NCBI RefSeq assembly: GCF_000765215.1
Contig: NZ_JPJE01000005.1
Coordinates: forward strand, 124,001 to 188,000
From: Eubacterium sp. ER2
Lineage (GTDB): Bacteria; Bacillota; Clostridia; Lachnospirales; Lachnospiraceae
Reading direction: 5' to 3'
DNA: 64,000 bases
Shown here: piece after piece, positions 54,352-62,875 of the stretch
Numbering within the stretch: position 1 is the first letter of the stretch
Layout of the letters: every line of letters begins with the position of its first letter
Program-made: the position numbers and the translations under genes
Notes under the pieces: model-generated
Databases searched by the model: none
Told to the model about the DNA's origin: nothing
The model's input: the letters and a program-made list of their open reading frames with translations, nothing else

Positions 54352-55347
54352 ATGGGATTTATAGATGAGATGAAAGCAAAAGCAAAAGCAGACAAAAAAA
54401 CAATCGTTCTCCCCGAGTCCGAGGACGAGCGCACCTACAAGGCCGCTGAGACGGTCCTGAAGGAGGGCATCGCCAACGTGGTCATCGTGGGAAGCCAGGA
54501 GGAGATCGAGAAGAATAAGGGAAGCTACGATATCAGCGGCGCGCAGATCGTAGACCCGGCCACAAGCGACAAGACTGCAGGATACATCGCAAAGCTGGTG
54601 GAGCTCCGTCAGAAGAAGGGAATGACAGAGGAGCAGGCAAGGGAGATCCTCCTCACAAACTACCTGTACTACGGTGTCATGATGGTGAAGATGAAGGATG
54701 CGGACGGAATGGTGTCCGGAGCATGCCACTCCACAGCGGACACACTGCGTCCCTGCCTCCAGATCCTGAAGACAAAGCCGGGCACAAAGCTTGTATCCGC
54801 TTTCTTTGTTATGTGTGTGCCGGACTGCGAGTACGGCGAGAACGGCGTGTTCGTATTTGCTGACTGCGGACTGAACCAGAACCCGGCGCCGGAAGAGCTG
54901 GCAGCCATCGCGGAGTCCTCCGCTCAGTCCTTCAGGATGCTGGTGGGAGCAGAGCCCAAGGTTGCCTTCTTGAGCCACTCCTCCAAGGGAAGCGCAAAGC
55001 ATGCCGATGTAGATAAAGTGGTGGAGGCTGTAAAGATCGCCAAGGAGGCCAACCCGGATCTCATGCTGGACGGCGAGCTTCAGCTTGACGCTGCCATCGT
55101 TCCCAGCGTAGGAGAGTCCAAGGCGCCCGGAAGCCCGGTAGCGGGACATGCCAACGTGCTGGTCTTCCCGGATCTGGATGCCGGAAATATCGGATACAAG
55201 CTGGTGCAGAGACTGGCCAAGGCAGAGGCCTACGGACCCATGACACAGGGTATCGCGGCTCCTGTAAACGACCTGTCCAGAGGCTGCTCCGCAGAGGATA
55301 TCGTGGGTGTGGTAGCCATCACAGCTGTGCAGGCCCAGAACCAGTAG
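54352..55347 (+). CDS. pta: Phosphate acetyltransferase
   Basis: Converts acetyl-CoA and phosphate to acetyl phosphate. The family pieces are IVLPESEDERTYKAAETVLKEGIANVVIVGS, DGMVSGACHSTADTLRPCLQILKTKPG, FADCGLNQNPAPEELAAIAESSAQSFRMLVG and APVNDLSRGCSAEDIVGVVAITAVQAQ. 331 residues corresponds to the short bacterial form. ATG 54352 is used; AAAGGAG lies 10 bases before. It is followed after 51 bases by ackA. Confidence 0.97.
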   Translation: MGFIDEMKAKAKADKKTIVLPESEDERTYKAAETVLKEGIANVVIVGSQEEIEKNKGSYDISGAQIVDPATSDKTAGYIAKLVELRQKKGMTEEQAREILLTNYLYYGVMMVKMKDADGMVSGACHSTADTLRPCLQILKTKPGTKLVSAFFVMCVPDCEYGENGVFVFADCGLNQNPAPEELAAIAESSAQSFRMLVGAEPKVAFLSHSSKGSAKHADVDKVVEAVKIAKEANPDLMLDGELQLDAAIVPSVGESKAPGSPVAGHANVLVFPDLDAGNIGYKLVQRLAKAEAYGPMTQGIAAPVNDLSRGCSAEDIVGVVAITAVQAQNQ

Positions 55348-55398
55348 AGCGGACAATCTGAGAGAAAGTATACGAAAAATTCCGGAGGAGAAAAGAAG

Positions 55399-56604
55399 AT
55401 GAATGTATTAGTAGTAAACTGTGGAAGTTCTTCCCTGAAATTCCAGCTGATCAATTACGATAACAGAGAGGTCATGGCAAAGGGTATCTGCGAGCGCATC
55501 GGCATTGACGGACGCCTTGTGTATGAGCCGGAGGGCGGCGAGAAGGAAGTGACCGAGGCGGCTATGCCGGATCACACAACAGCCATCCAGATGGTGCTGG
55601 ACGCCCTTGTGAACGAGAAGACAGGCGTCATCAAATCCCTGGAGGAGATCGACGCCATCGGACACCGGGTACTCCACGGCGGCATGAAGATCACCAACTC
55701 TGTTATCATCGACGACGAGGTTATCAAGGTCATCGAGGACTGCGCGGACTTGGGACCGCTCCACAATCCCGCCAACCTGATGGGGATCAACGCCTGCATG
55801 AAGCTGATGCCGGGCGTTCCCAATGTGGCTGTCTTTGACACCGCCTTCCATCAGACCATGCCTCCGAAGGCTTATATGTACGGAATTCCGAAGGAATACT
55901 ATGAGAAGTATGCCATCCGCAAGTACGGCTTCCACGGCACATCACACAAATACGTGTCTGCCCGGACAGCCGCCTTCCTCGGCAAGGACATCAAGGATCT
56001 GAAGATCATTGTGTGCCATATGGGCAACGGCGCTTCCCTGTCCGCTGTGAAGGACGGGAAATGTGTGGACACTTCCATGGGACTGACACCTCTCGAGGGC
56101 GTGATCATGGGTACCAGGTCCGGTGACATTGATCCGGCCTTTGTAGAGTACCTGTGCAATAAAGAGAACCTGTCTGTGTCTGAAGTGCTCAATATTCTCA
56201 ACAAGAAGTCCGGTATGCTGGGAATGACAGGCATCTCCAGCGACTACCGCGATGTGTCCGCCGCCGCTGAAGCGGGCAACCAGGACGCCATCAACTGCCT
56301 GGAGGCCTACGCCTACCGCATCATCAAGTACATCGGCTCCTACATCGCAGCCATGGGCGGCGTGGACGTGATCACCTTCACGGCAGGTCTCGGCGAGAAC
56401 GCCATCCCGCTGAGAAAGACAATCTGCGAGGCCTTTAATTTCATGGGACTCGTGTTTGATGATGAGGCAAACAACAGCCGCGGCAAAGAGGTGATCATCA
56501 CAAAGCCGGAGTCCAAGATCACAGCCTGCGTCATTCCGACCAACGAGGAGATCGCAATCTGTGAAGAAACCGTAGAACTGGTAAAGAAAAACCTTGACAA
56601 ATAA
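55399..56604 (+). CDS. ackA: Acetate kinase
   Basis: Makes acetate and ATP from acetyl phosphate. LVVNCGSSSLKFQLI, HRVLHGGMK, VFDTAFHQTMP, RKYGFHGTSHKYVS (active-site His), HMGNGASLSAV, GTRSGDIDP and FTAGLGENA are all intact. 401 residues. With pta it forms the main fermentative ATP route. Codon use is of the highly expressed type. A promoter for the next gene starts within its last codons. Confidence 0.97.
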   Translation: MNVLVVNCGSSSLKFQLINYDNREVMAKGICERIGIDGRLVYEPEGGEKEVTEAAMPDHTTAIQMVLDALVNEKTGVIKSLEEIDAIGHRVLHGGMKITNSVIIDDEVIKVIEDCADLGPLHNPANLMGINACMKLMPGVPNVAVFDTAFHQTMPPKAYMYGIPKEYYEKYAIRKYGFHGTSHKYVSARTAAFLGKDIKDLKIIVCHMGNGASLSAVKDGKCVDTSMGLTPLEGVIMGTRSGDIDPAFVEYLCNKENLSVSEVLNILNKKSGMLGMTGISSDYRDVSAAAEAGNQDAINCLEAYAYRIIKYIGSYIAAMGGVDVITFTAGLGENAIPLRKTICEAFNFMGLVFDDEANNSRGKEVIITKPESKITACVIPTNEEIAICEETVELVKKNLDK

Positions 56605-56622
56605 TGGTTGAAAAGATATACT
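56594..56622 (+). promoter_or_regulatory. Promoter of yceD-rpmF, starting in the ackA 3' end
   Basis: TTGACA (56594-56599) lies in the last codons of ackA, followed by 17 bases and TATACT (56617-56622). Confidence 0.75.
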
Positions 56623-56648
56623 TTATAAAGTGTGGTTAGGAGAGCGTT

Positions 56649-57176
56649 ATGCTGATTGAACTGACAAAGGTTTTAGAGCAGGATGACAAGGTCATCCGGC
56701 AGGAAGCACACCTTGAGATGCAGGACATGAGAGTGTCCGGCAGGAAGTACCGGCTCGAGGAGCTGGAGACACCTGTGTTTGAGATCACCAATCTCGGAAA
56801 GAAGCAGGTGCAGGTGAAGGGCAGTGCCAAGATAAAGACCGTTGTCCCGTGCGACAGATGCCTGGAGGATGTGGAGCAGATCTTTGATCTCGCCTTTGAG
56901 CGGGAGGTAGATATGAAGCTCGACGAGGAAGGGCGCAGACAGTCCGACGAGGAGTACAGCTTCATGGACGGAACCTGTCTCGACACGGATGTGCTGATAC
57001 GCAACGAGCTCCTGGTCAACTGGCCAATTCGGGTGCTGTGCAGGGAAGACTGCAAAGGTCTGTGCAGCATTTGTGGTGCTAATCTCAATCATGGTGAATG
57101 TGGCTGTGACAGAGAGGTATTAGACCCGAGGATGGCAGCCTTTCAAGATATATTCAGCAAGTTTAAGGAGGTGTAA
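56649..57176 (+). CDS. yceD: DUF177 (YceD) protein
   Basis: A 175-residue protein of the YceD family, almost always encoded directly before rpmF. Cys pairs in VPCDRCLEDVEQ and CREDCKGLCSICGANLNHGECGCD are typical of the Gram-positive form and may bind zinc. The family has been linked to rRNA or ribosome biogenesis, including 23S rRNA processing. AGGAGAGCG precedes the ATG. Three bases separate its stop from rpmF. Confidence 0.92.
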   Translation: MLIELTKVLEQDDKVIRQEAHLEMQDMRVSGRKYRLEELETPVFEITNLGKKQVQVKGSAKIKTVVPCDRCLEDVEQIFDLAFEREVDMKLDEEGRRQSDEEYSFMDGTCLDTDVLIRNELLVNWPIRVLCREDCKGLCSICGANLNHGECGCDREVLDPRMAAFQDIFSKFKEV

Positions 57177-57179
57177 AGT

Positions 57180-57359
57180 ATGTCCATCTGTCCAAAGAAT
57201 AAAACATCAAAAGCCAGAAGAGATAAAAGAAGAGCTAACTGGAAAATGAGCGCACCGAACCTGGTAAGATGCAGCAAGTGCGGCGAGCTGATGATGCCCC
57301 ACAGAGTATGCAAGGCATGCGGTTCCTACAACAAGAGGGAGATCATCGCTCAGGACTAA
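57180..57359 (+). CDS. rpmF: 50S ribosomal protein L32
   Basis: A 59-residue ribosomal protein: it begins MSICPKNKTSKARRDKRRA and has the zinc-ribbon cysteines CSKCGELMMPHRVCKACG. ATG 57180 has AAGGAGG 4-10 bases before. The order yceD-rpmF is conserved, often followed by plsX and acpP; here the fructose operon and two small genes intervene before plsX (62933). Confidence 0.97.
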   Translation: MSICPKNKTSKARRDKRRANWKMSAPNLVRCSKCGELMMPHRVCKACGSYNKREIIAQD

Positions 57360-57377
57360 TTACAGCTTAGTGAAATG

Positions 57378-57410
57378 AAGGAGATCAGTAATGGTCTCCT
57401 TTATTTTTTT
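57378..57410 (+). terminator. Terminator of rpmF
   Basis: AAGGAGA pairs with TCTCCTT around a ten-base loop, followed by TATTTTTTT. Confidence 0.8.
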
Positions 57411-57418
57411 GCGTTTTG

Positions 57419-57509
57419 TGACTGAAAATGATTGACAATGACCGATATTGAGCGTATTATAGGGGTAAAGATGACTGAAAATGATTGAAACGTGATTGAA
57501 AATGACTGA
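57419..57509 (+). promoter_or_regulatory. Fructose operon promoter with three 17-bp operator repeats
   Basis: Promoter: TTGACA (57432-57437), 17 bases, TATTAT (57455-57460). The repeat TGAYTGAAAATGAYTGA occurs at 57419-57435 (overlapping the -35 box), 57472-57488 (identical copy) and 57493-57509. Spacings of 53 and 21 bases are near whole numbers of helical turns. Likely sites for the DeoR-type FruR repressor encoded next. Confidence 0.8.
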
Positions 57510-57530
57510 GACGGAGAGGAAGGAGCACAT

Positions 57531-58277
57531 ATGCTGGCAGAAGAGAGAATGAACGAGATACTGGCCATCGTGGGCGACAGGGGGACTGTGACCGTGCAGG
57601 AGCTGACCCGGATCCTTGACACCTCCGAGTCCACCATACGCCGGGATCTGACGGAGCTTCACAGGCGGGGCAGCCTGGTGAAGGTCCACGGGGGAGCGGC
57701 CGCTGTGGGACTTAAGAGTATGACCAAGGATCCCTCCCTGAGCCTTCGGCAGGAGCTGCACAGGGAGGAGAAGGAGAAGATCGCCGCCAGGGCTGCCCGG
57801 CTGGTGGAACCGGGAGATTTCATCTACGTGGACGCAGGAACCACCACAGAGCTCTTCGCGGGGAGGATCAGGGGCAGGGACGTAGTCTGCGTCACCAACG
57901 CCATCAGCCATGCCAGAGAGCTGATGAAGCAGGGGGCCCGGGTCTTCCTTCTCGGAGGGGAGCTGAAGGCGGTGACAGAGGCCATCGTGGGAGCCGAGGC
58001 CGTGGAGTGCCTGAAAAAGTATAATTTTACAAAAGGATTTTTCGGAGCAAACGGGGTCGACCGGGAGAGAGGGATGACCACTCCGGACCTGACAGAGGCC
58101 CTGGTGAAGGCGGAGGCCTTCCGCAGGTGCAAAGAGCGCTATGTGCTGGTGGACAGCTCCAAGCTGGGACAGATATCCGGCGTCACCTTCGGGGAGGCGG
58201 ATGAGGGGATCATCCTGACGGCCAGCGCCGCGGGAACTGAGTTTGAAGGCAGAGAAAATATCATGGAGGTGGAATAG
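57531..58277 (+). CDS. fruR: DeoR-family repressor of the fructose operon
   Basis: A 248-residue DeoR/GlpR regulator. The helix-turn-helix TVTVQELTRILDTSESTIRRDLTELHRRGSLVKVHGGA is at residues 17-53, and the sugar-phosphate-sensing domain has YVDAGTTTELFAGR and GANGVDRERGMTTPDLTEALVK. Fructose 1-phosphate is the usual inducer in this setting. First gene of fruRKA, with three operator repeats in its promoter. Confidence 0.93.
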   Translation: MLAEERMNEILAIVGDRGTVTVQELTRILDTSESTIRRDLTELHRRGSLVKVHGGAAAVGLKSMTKDPSLSLRQELHREEKEKIAARAARLVEPGDFIYVDAGTTTELFAGRIRGRDVVCVTNAISHARELMKQGARVFLLGGELKAVTEAIVGAEAVECLKKYNFTKGFFGANGVDRERGMTTPDLTEALVKAEAFRRCKERYVLVDSSKLGQISGVTFGEADEGIILTASAAGTEFEGRENIMEVE

Positions 58278-58280
58278 ACA

Positions 58281-59201
58281 ATGATCTACACAGTCACATT
58301 TAACCCGTCCCTGGACTATGTGATCTCCCTGGATAAACTTGAGAAGGGGCAGATCAACCGGACCAGGCAGGAGCATATTTACCCGGGAGGAAAGGGCATC
58401 AACGTGTCCGTCATCCTCTCCAATCTGGGGTACAGCAGCGTTGCCCTTGGCTTTGAGGCGGGATTTACCGGGAAGACGCTGCGGGAGATGCTGGATCAGT
58501 TCGGATGCCAGACAGATTTCATCCACCTGGATGAGGGGATGACAAGGATCAATGTAAAGATCAACGCTGGGGAGGAGACAGAGATCAACGGCCAGGGCCC
58601 TGCCATCCCGGAGAGGGCGGTGGAGGAGCTCTACGGAAAGCTGGACGCGCTGCAGGCGGGGGACTACCTCGTGCTGGCGGGCAGTATTCCGGACTGCCTC
58701 CCCTCAGACATGTATGAGCGCATACTGGAGCGCCTGGAGGGAAGGGGCATCCACTACATCGTGGACGCCACAAAGGACCTGCTCCTGAATGTGCTGAAGT
58801 ACCACCCCTTCCTGATCAAGCCGAACCAGCACGAGCTGGGCGACATGTTCGGAAGGACACTGACCACGGAGGAGGAGATCATCGCCCACGCCAGACTACT
58901 CCAGGAGATGGGAGCCCGCCATGTGCTGGTGTCCATGGCGGGGGACGGAGCCATCCTGGTGCCCGAGGACGGGGAGGTGATCCGGGAGCGGCCGCCAAAG
59001 GGAGAGGTGAAAAACTCTGTGGGGGCCGGGGACTCCATGGTGGCCGGCTTCCTGGCCGGATATCTGGGCACGGGAAGCTGCGAAAAGGCCTTCCGCCTGG
59101 GCCAGGCGGCCGGCAGCGCGACAGCCTTTGACTACTGGCTGGCGGACAGAGCCAGCATCGTATCCCTTTTGGGAGAACCAGCGGACAGCTATGGACTGTA
59201 G
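58281..59201 (+). CDS. fruK: 1-phosphofructokinase
   Basis: PfkB-family kinase converting fructose 1-phosphate to fructose 1,6-bisphosphate. MIYTVTFNPSLDYVISL starts the protein, GGKGINVSVILSNLG is the first signature and VKNSVGAGDSMVAGFLAGYL is the ATP/anion-hole signature with the catalytic Asp. 306 residues. It follows fruR by three bases. Confidence 0.95.
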   Translation: MIYTVTFNPSLDYVISLDKLEKGQINRTRQEHIYPGGKGINVSVILSNLGYSSVALGFEAGFTGKTLREMLDQFGCQTDFIHLDEGMTRINVKINAGEETEINGQGPAIPERAVEELYGKLDALQAGDYLVLAGSIPDCLPSDMYERILERLEGRGIHYIVDATKDLLLNVLKYHPFLIKPNQHELGDMFGRTLTTEEEIIAHARLLQEMGARHVLVSMAGDGAILVPEDGEVIRERPPKGEVKNSVGAGDSMVAGFLAGYLGTGSCEKAFRLGQAAGSATAFDYWLADRASIVSLLGEPADSYGL

Positions 59202-59216
59202 AGGAGTGTGGAAAAG

Positions 59217-61148
59217 ATGAAGATTACAGATTTACTGAAAAAAGAGAGCATAGAGCTGAACGGAAACGTGCAGACAAAGGAGGAGGCCATCAACCAGATG
59301 GTGTCCCTCATGGTAAAGGGTGGAAATATCCAGGACGTGGAGATCTACCGGAAGGGCGTTTTTGCCAGAGAGGAGGAGGGCACCACAGGCATCGGCGAGG
59401 GGATTGCCATTCCCCACGCGAAATCGGACGCGGTGAAAGCCCCCGGCCTGGCCGCCATGGTAGTACCGCAGGGCGTGGACTATGAGGCGCTGGACGATGA
59501 GCCGGTACACCTGATCTTTCTCATAGCCGCCCCCAACACAAAGGACAACGTGCATCTGGACGTGCTCAGCAGGCTGTCTACCCTCCTCATGGACGACAGC
59601 TTCCGAGAAAATCTTTTAAAGGCGGAGACGCCGGAGGAATTCCTGGGCTATGTGGACCAGGCGGAGAAGGAAAAGTTTGCCGAGGAGGAGAGAAAGGCGA
59701 AGGAAGAGGAGGAGACGGCAAGGACCACCGGCTTCCAGATCCTGGCCGTCACCGCCTGTCCCACAGGCATCGCCCACACCTACATGGCGGCGGAGAGCCT
59801 GGAGAAGAAGGCGAAGGAGATGGGCTGCACCATCAAGGTGGAGACCAACGGCTCCGGCGGTGACAAGAATGTGCTGACAGCGGAGGAGATCGCTGCCTGC
59901 CAGTGCATCATCGTGGCTGCGGACAAGGAGGTGCGGATGGCCCGCTTTGACGGGAAGCCGGTCCTTGTGACCAAGGTGGCGGACGGCATCAATAAGCCGG
60001 AGGAGCTGATCACCAGGGCACTCAGCGGATCCGTCCCCGTGTACCACAGCAAGGGAGGAGAGGAGGAGACCTCCTCTGTAGAGGGCGAGAGCCTGGGAAG
60101 AAAAATTTATAAAAGCCTGATGAACGGCGTTTCCCACATGCTGCCCTTTGTCATCGGCGGAGGCATCCTCATTGCCCTCTCCTACCTGGTGGACGGGGCG
60201 AACGCCGGTACGGCGGACTTCGGAAACGGCACCCCGCTGGCCCATTTTCTGAACCTGGCGGGCAACACCTCCTTCAGCATGATGTTCCCCATCCTGGCCG
60301 GGTTTATCGCCATGGCGGTGGGAGACAGGCCGGCTCTGATGCCGGGTATCGTGGCAGGTCTTCTTGCAAAGGCCGGAACCTCTGTCTTCCTTCCGGAAGA
60401 CCAGTGGATCGCCTCCGGATTTTTCGGGGCCCTGGCAGGCGGCTTCATCGCCGGCTACCTGATGGTCCTGATCAAAAAGCTGCTGGAGAAGCTGCCCAAA
60501 CCCCTGGAGGGGACGAAGCCGGTCCTTCTCTATCCGTTCCTGGGGCTTCTCGGCATCAGCGCCATCATGATCTTCCTCATCAACCCGCCTCTTGGAGCCT
60601 TCAACACCTGGCTCAACAACAGCCTGGCGGGGATGGGAGAGTCCAGCAAGATCCTGCTGGGGATTGTGCTGGGCGGCATGATGTCCATCGACTTTGGCGG
60701 CCCCTTCAACAAGGCGGCCTACGTGTTCGGGACAGCCTCCATCGCGTCAGGACAGTTTGACATCATGGCGGCTGTCATGATCGGCGGCATGACCCCGCCT
60801 ATCGGCATCGCCCTGGCAACCACCTTTTTCAAGAACCGGTTTACAAAGAGTGAGCGGCAGACAACCGTCACCAATTACATCATGGGACTGTCCTTTATCA
60901 CAGAGGGGGCTATCCCCTTCGCCGCATCAGATCCTTTAAGGATCATCCCTCCCTGCGTGGTGGGCTCAGCGGTGGCGGGAGCTCTGTCCATGGCCTTTGG
61001 CTGCGGATCAAGGGCGCCCCACGGCGGACTCTTTGTCATCGGTATCATCGAGAACGCGCCCATGTTCCTGGTGGCTCTGGTGGCCGGAGCCGTCGTCACC
61101 ATGATCGGCATCGTGCTTCTGAAGAGGCCGCTGAAGGAGGAGGCGTAG
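59217..61148 (+). CDS. fruA: PTS fructose transporter subunit IIABC
   Basis: A 643-residue fused permease that imports fructose and phosphorylates it at carbon 1. EIIA is at residues 1-145 (active His in GEGIAIPHAKSDAVK). EIIB is at about 165-265 (active Cys in AVTACPTGIAHTYMAAESLEKKAK). EIIC is at about 290-640 with about nine membrane segments (GVSHMLPFVIGGGILIALSY, MSIDFGGPFNKAAYVFG, FITEGAIPFAASDPLRIIP). ATG 59217 is chosen with AGAGGAG 10 bases before. Last gene of fruRKA. Confidence 0.96.
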   Translation: MKITDLLKKESIELNGNVQTKEEAINQMVSLMVKGGNIQDVEIYRKGVFAREEEGTTGIGEGIAIPHAKSDAVKAPGLAAMVVPQGVDYEALDDEPVHLIFLIAAPNTKDNVHLDVLSRLSTLLMDDSFRENLLKAETPEEFLGYVDQAEKEKFAEEERKAKEEEETARTTGFQILAVTACPTGIAHTYMAAESLEKKAKEMGCTIKVETNGSGGDKNVLTAEEIAACQCIIVAADKEVRMARFDGKPVLVTKVADGINKPEELITRALSGSVPVYHSKGGEEETSSVEGESLGRKIYKSLMNGVSHMLPFVIGGGILIALSYLVDGANAGTADFGNGTPLAHFLNLAGNTSFSMMFPILAGFIAMAVGDRPALMPGIVAGLLAKAGTSVFLPEDQWIASGFFGALAGGFIAGYLMVLIKKLLEKLPKPLEGTKPVLLYPFLGLLGISAIMIFLINPPLGAFNTWLNNSLAGMGESSKILLGIVLGGMMSIDFGGPFNKAAYVFGTASIASGQFDIMAAVMIGGMTPPIGIALATTFFKNRFTKSERQTTVTNYIMGLSFITEGAIPFAASDPLRIIPPCVVGSAVAGALSMAFGCGSRAPHGGLFVIGIIENAPMFLVALVAGAVVTMIGIVLLKRPLKEEA

Positions 61149-61181
61149 CCTCGTTGCAGGAAAATTTTTAAAAATCCCCTT

Positions 61182-61210
61182 TTGAAAATTCGGGAAAATT
61201 TCATTATAAT
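61182..61210 (+). promoter_or_regulatory. Strong promoter of the 35-codon gene
   Basis: TTGAAA (61182-61187), exactly 17 bases, TATAAT (61205-61210). Predicted transcript start is within a few bases of the hairpin at 61220. Confidence 0.82.
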
Positions 61211-61219
61211 ATAAGTACA

Positions 61220-61267
61220 ACGAGTGGCTTTCAGGCGTAATTCCAGTTGCGCCTGAGGGCCACTCGT
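61220..61267 (+). ncRNA. Large 5'-end hairpin, possible structured leader
   Basis: Outer stem ACGAGTGGC (61220-61228) / GCCACTCGT (61259-61267); inner stem CAGGCG (61232-61237) / CGCCTG (61250-61255); a 3x3 internal loop and a 12-base apical loop. There is no T tract after it, so it is not an intrinsic terminator. It would form the extreme 5' end of the transcript, 26 bases before the start codon. Confidence 0.55.
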
Positions 61268-61293
61268 CATTTTCAGAAAGAGAGGTAGGACAA

Positions 61294-61401
61294 GTGAAAC
61301 GAGTAAAAGCCGCCTGCATCTGTCAGACACTTCACTTCATGCTTATGGTGAAGATCATCAAGCAGTACAATTCCAGCCCGGTTGGAAATTATCTGGACTA
61401 A
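61294..61401 (+). CDS. 35-residue small protein
   Basis: GTG start at 61294 with AGAGAGGTAGGA just before, stop TAA at 61399-61401. It encodes MKRVKAACICQTLHF followed by MLMVKIIKQYNSSPVGNYLD: basic, with two cysteines, and no signal peptide. It has its own strong promoter and 5' hairpin, which argues for real expression. I do not recognise the family; the abrupt join between the two halves makes an internally shortened member of a longer family possible. Confidence 0.55.
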   Translation: MKRVKAACICQTLHFMLMVKIIKQYNSSPVGNYLD

Positions 61402-61445
61402 GTGAAAAACCTCTTTCTTTTTTGCGAGTTAAACTGCTAAATTGT

Positions 61446-61473
61446 TTGAAATTCCGCGAAAGTAGTGTATAAT
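61446..61473 (+). promoter_or_regulatory. Promoter of the 77-residue protein gene
   Basis: TTGAAA (61446-61451), 16 bases, TATAAT (61468-61473). Confidence 0.7.
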
Positions 61474-61535
61474 AAAATCAGAATACGTGAAAATTCTAAC
61501 CAACAGCAAAAGCAAGAAAGAAAGAGGGTTCCATC

Positions 61536-61769
61536 ATGGGAAGATATTATCGGTTAACAAAAAAGATCTCGGACGAGATGGCGCAGGAAATCCTGAAAGA
61601 GCTGCAGGAGCTTGAGAATGTAAAAAGCGTAGGCTTTTCAGAGGACCTGTCATTGCTGAAGGTTGAGACAAAGAACGGTCTGTTCCCTGAAGTTATGAAC
61701 CGGGCAGTCAACATCTGCCGGCGCATAGGAGGAGGCTGTGACCTGAGCTTTGCCGGATTTGTCTGCTAG
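61536..61769 (+). CDS. Small ferredoxin-like-fold protein of unknown function
   Basis: A 77-residue protein: MGRYYRLTKKISDEMAQ, LQELENVKSVGFSEDLSLLKVE, then VNICRRIGGGCDLSFAGFVC. The pattern of helix, strand, strand, helix resembles heavy-metal-associated domains, but the usual CxxC metal site between strand 1 and helix 1 is missing. Cysteines occur only at the C-terminal end. It has its own promoter and a terminator at 61820-61848, so it is monocistronic. Confidence 0.65.
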   Translation: MGRYYRLTKKISDEMAQEILKELQELENVKSVGFSEDLSLLKVETKNGLFPEVMNRAVNICRRIGGGCDLSFAGFVC

Positions 61770-61819
61770 GGAGCCTGAAGGATCGATTTGCAAAGTGAAA
61801 ACGGTTGAAACCGAAATAG

Positions 61820-61848
61820 GATTGCGCCTGGTGCGCAATCTCTTTTAT
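61820..61848 (+). terminator. Terminator of the 77-residue protein gene
   Basis: GATTGCGC (61820-61827) pairs with GCGCAATC (61833-61840) around five bases, followed by TCTTTTAT. Confidence 0.8.
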
Positions 61849-61936
61849 AACCAAAATGTTATAGTATGAAGTATACAGATAACAATTTGGGTGGTTCCGC
61901 TTCGCGGAAAATACAGACAAGGCGGGAGGACAGGAT

Positions 61937-62836
61937 ATGGACAGCGCATGTGTATCTGAAAGGACCAGGACAATTCTCTGGCCCGATTTTGCGGCCCACT
62001 TTAAGAGCGCCACAAGCCGGGCTTCCTACTGGAGCGACCTGTGCGAGTTTTCCAGGATTGCCGGAAAGGACATCACGGAGGCCGGTTCGGCGGATGTACA
62101 GAGATACTACGACATCATGACGGAGAAGACGAGGAGGGGAGAGCTGCAGCCCGGGACGCCGGCGAAGAAGTTCCGGGAGCTCCACTCCATTGCGGATTTT
62201 CTCAGCCGGGAGAGGGAGCGGTACGGCCTGCCGGAGACCTTTCAGGACTATTTCTATCCCTACCTGCCGCGCCTGGCCAGGCAGGAGAAATACGCCCGGG
62301 TCATCCCGGTGGAGGATGTGGACAGGCTTTTTAAAGCCGCGGAAGAAGACCGGATGGCCTACACCATTTTTGTGCTCATGTACCGGGTGGGGCTCTCCTC
62401 CACAGAGATATGCGGCCTCTCCCCGGGGGATATAGGGATTTACGAGAACGGAGCCTTTGTGGAGCCGGAGGGGAGGCGCAGCGGTGTGTATGTCCCCGAC
62501 GACGCCCTGGCCGTGCTGGAGAGCTACATGGGGCAGAGGGAAGAGCGGCCCTTCCTCTTCTATAACAGGAGGGGCGGCCGGCTGAACACCATGTATATTT
62601 CCAGACTTATGAAAAAGTACACTGCCCTTGCGGGCATACCGTCCTACAGCAGCCAGATGCTGCGCAGCGCCTGCGCCTACAATCTGTTTTCCTACGAGGC
62701 CAGCCCCGGGCAGGTGGCGGCCCAGCTGGGGACGACGGACACCCACGTGAAGCGGTACAGAAAGATGGCCTACAAGGAGGAGCTGTCGCGGGCCGCCGGG
62801 AGCCTGGTGAAGATCCGGGTGGAACGGCCTCTGTAG
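61937..62836 (+). CDS. Tyrosine-recombinase-like protein, probably catalytically inactive
   Basis: A 299-residue protein with an N-terminal SAM-like core-binding domain (residues about 15-110) and a C-terminal Xer-like domain. The catalytic positions do not match active recombinases. The GLR arginine is GLS (MYRVGLSSTEICGLSPGDI). The HxLRH box reads QMLRS (SSQMLRSACAYNLF), keeping only the arginine. The LGH histidine is LGT (AAQLGTTDTHVKRYRKM). A tyrosine is present in RYRKM. It may serve as a DNA-binding regulator rather than as an integrase. No mobile-element context surrounds it; GGGAGG precedes the ATG and plsX follows. Confidence 0.75.
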   Translation: MDSACVSERTRTILWPDFAAHFKSATSRASYWSDLCEFSRIAGKDITEAGSADVQRYYDIMTEKTRRGELQPGTPAKKFRELHSIADFLSRERERYGLPETFQDYFYPYLPRLARQEKYARVIPVEDVDRLFKAAEEDRMAYTIFVLMYRVGLSSTEICGLSPGDIGIYENGAFVEPEGRRSGVYVPDDALAVLESYMGQREERPFLFYNRRGGRLNTMYISRLMKKYTALAGIPSYSSQMLRSACAYNLFSYEASPGQVAAQLGTTDTHVKRYRKMAYKEELSRAAGSLVKIRVERPL

Positions 62837-62875
62837 GTCTTTTTCCCTTTCCGCGAACATCCCGTAAACAAATTA

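Larger units (their letters stand above)
61149..61535 (+). other. Intergenic stretch with two promoters, a large hairpin and one tiny gene
   Basis: This 387-base gap has no clear fruA terminator. It holds a consensus promoter (61182-61210), a 48-base hairpin (61220-61267), a 35-codon gene (61294-61401) and a second promoter (61446-61473) for the next small gene. Confidence 0.7.
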
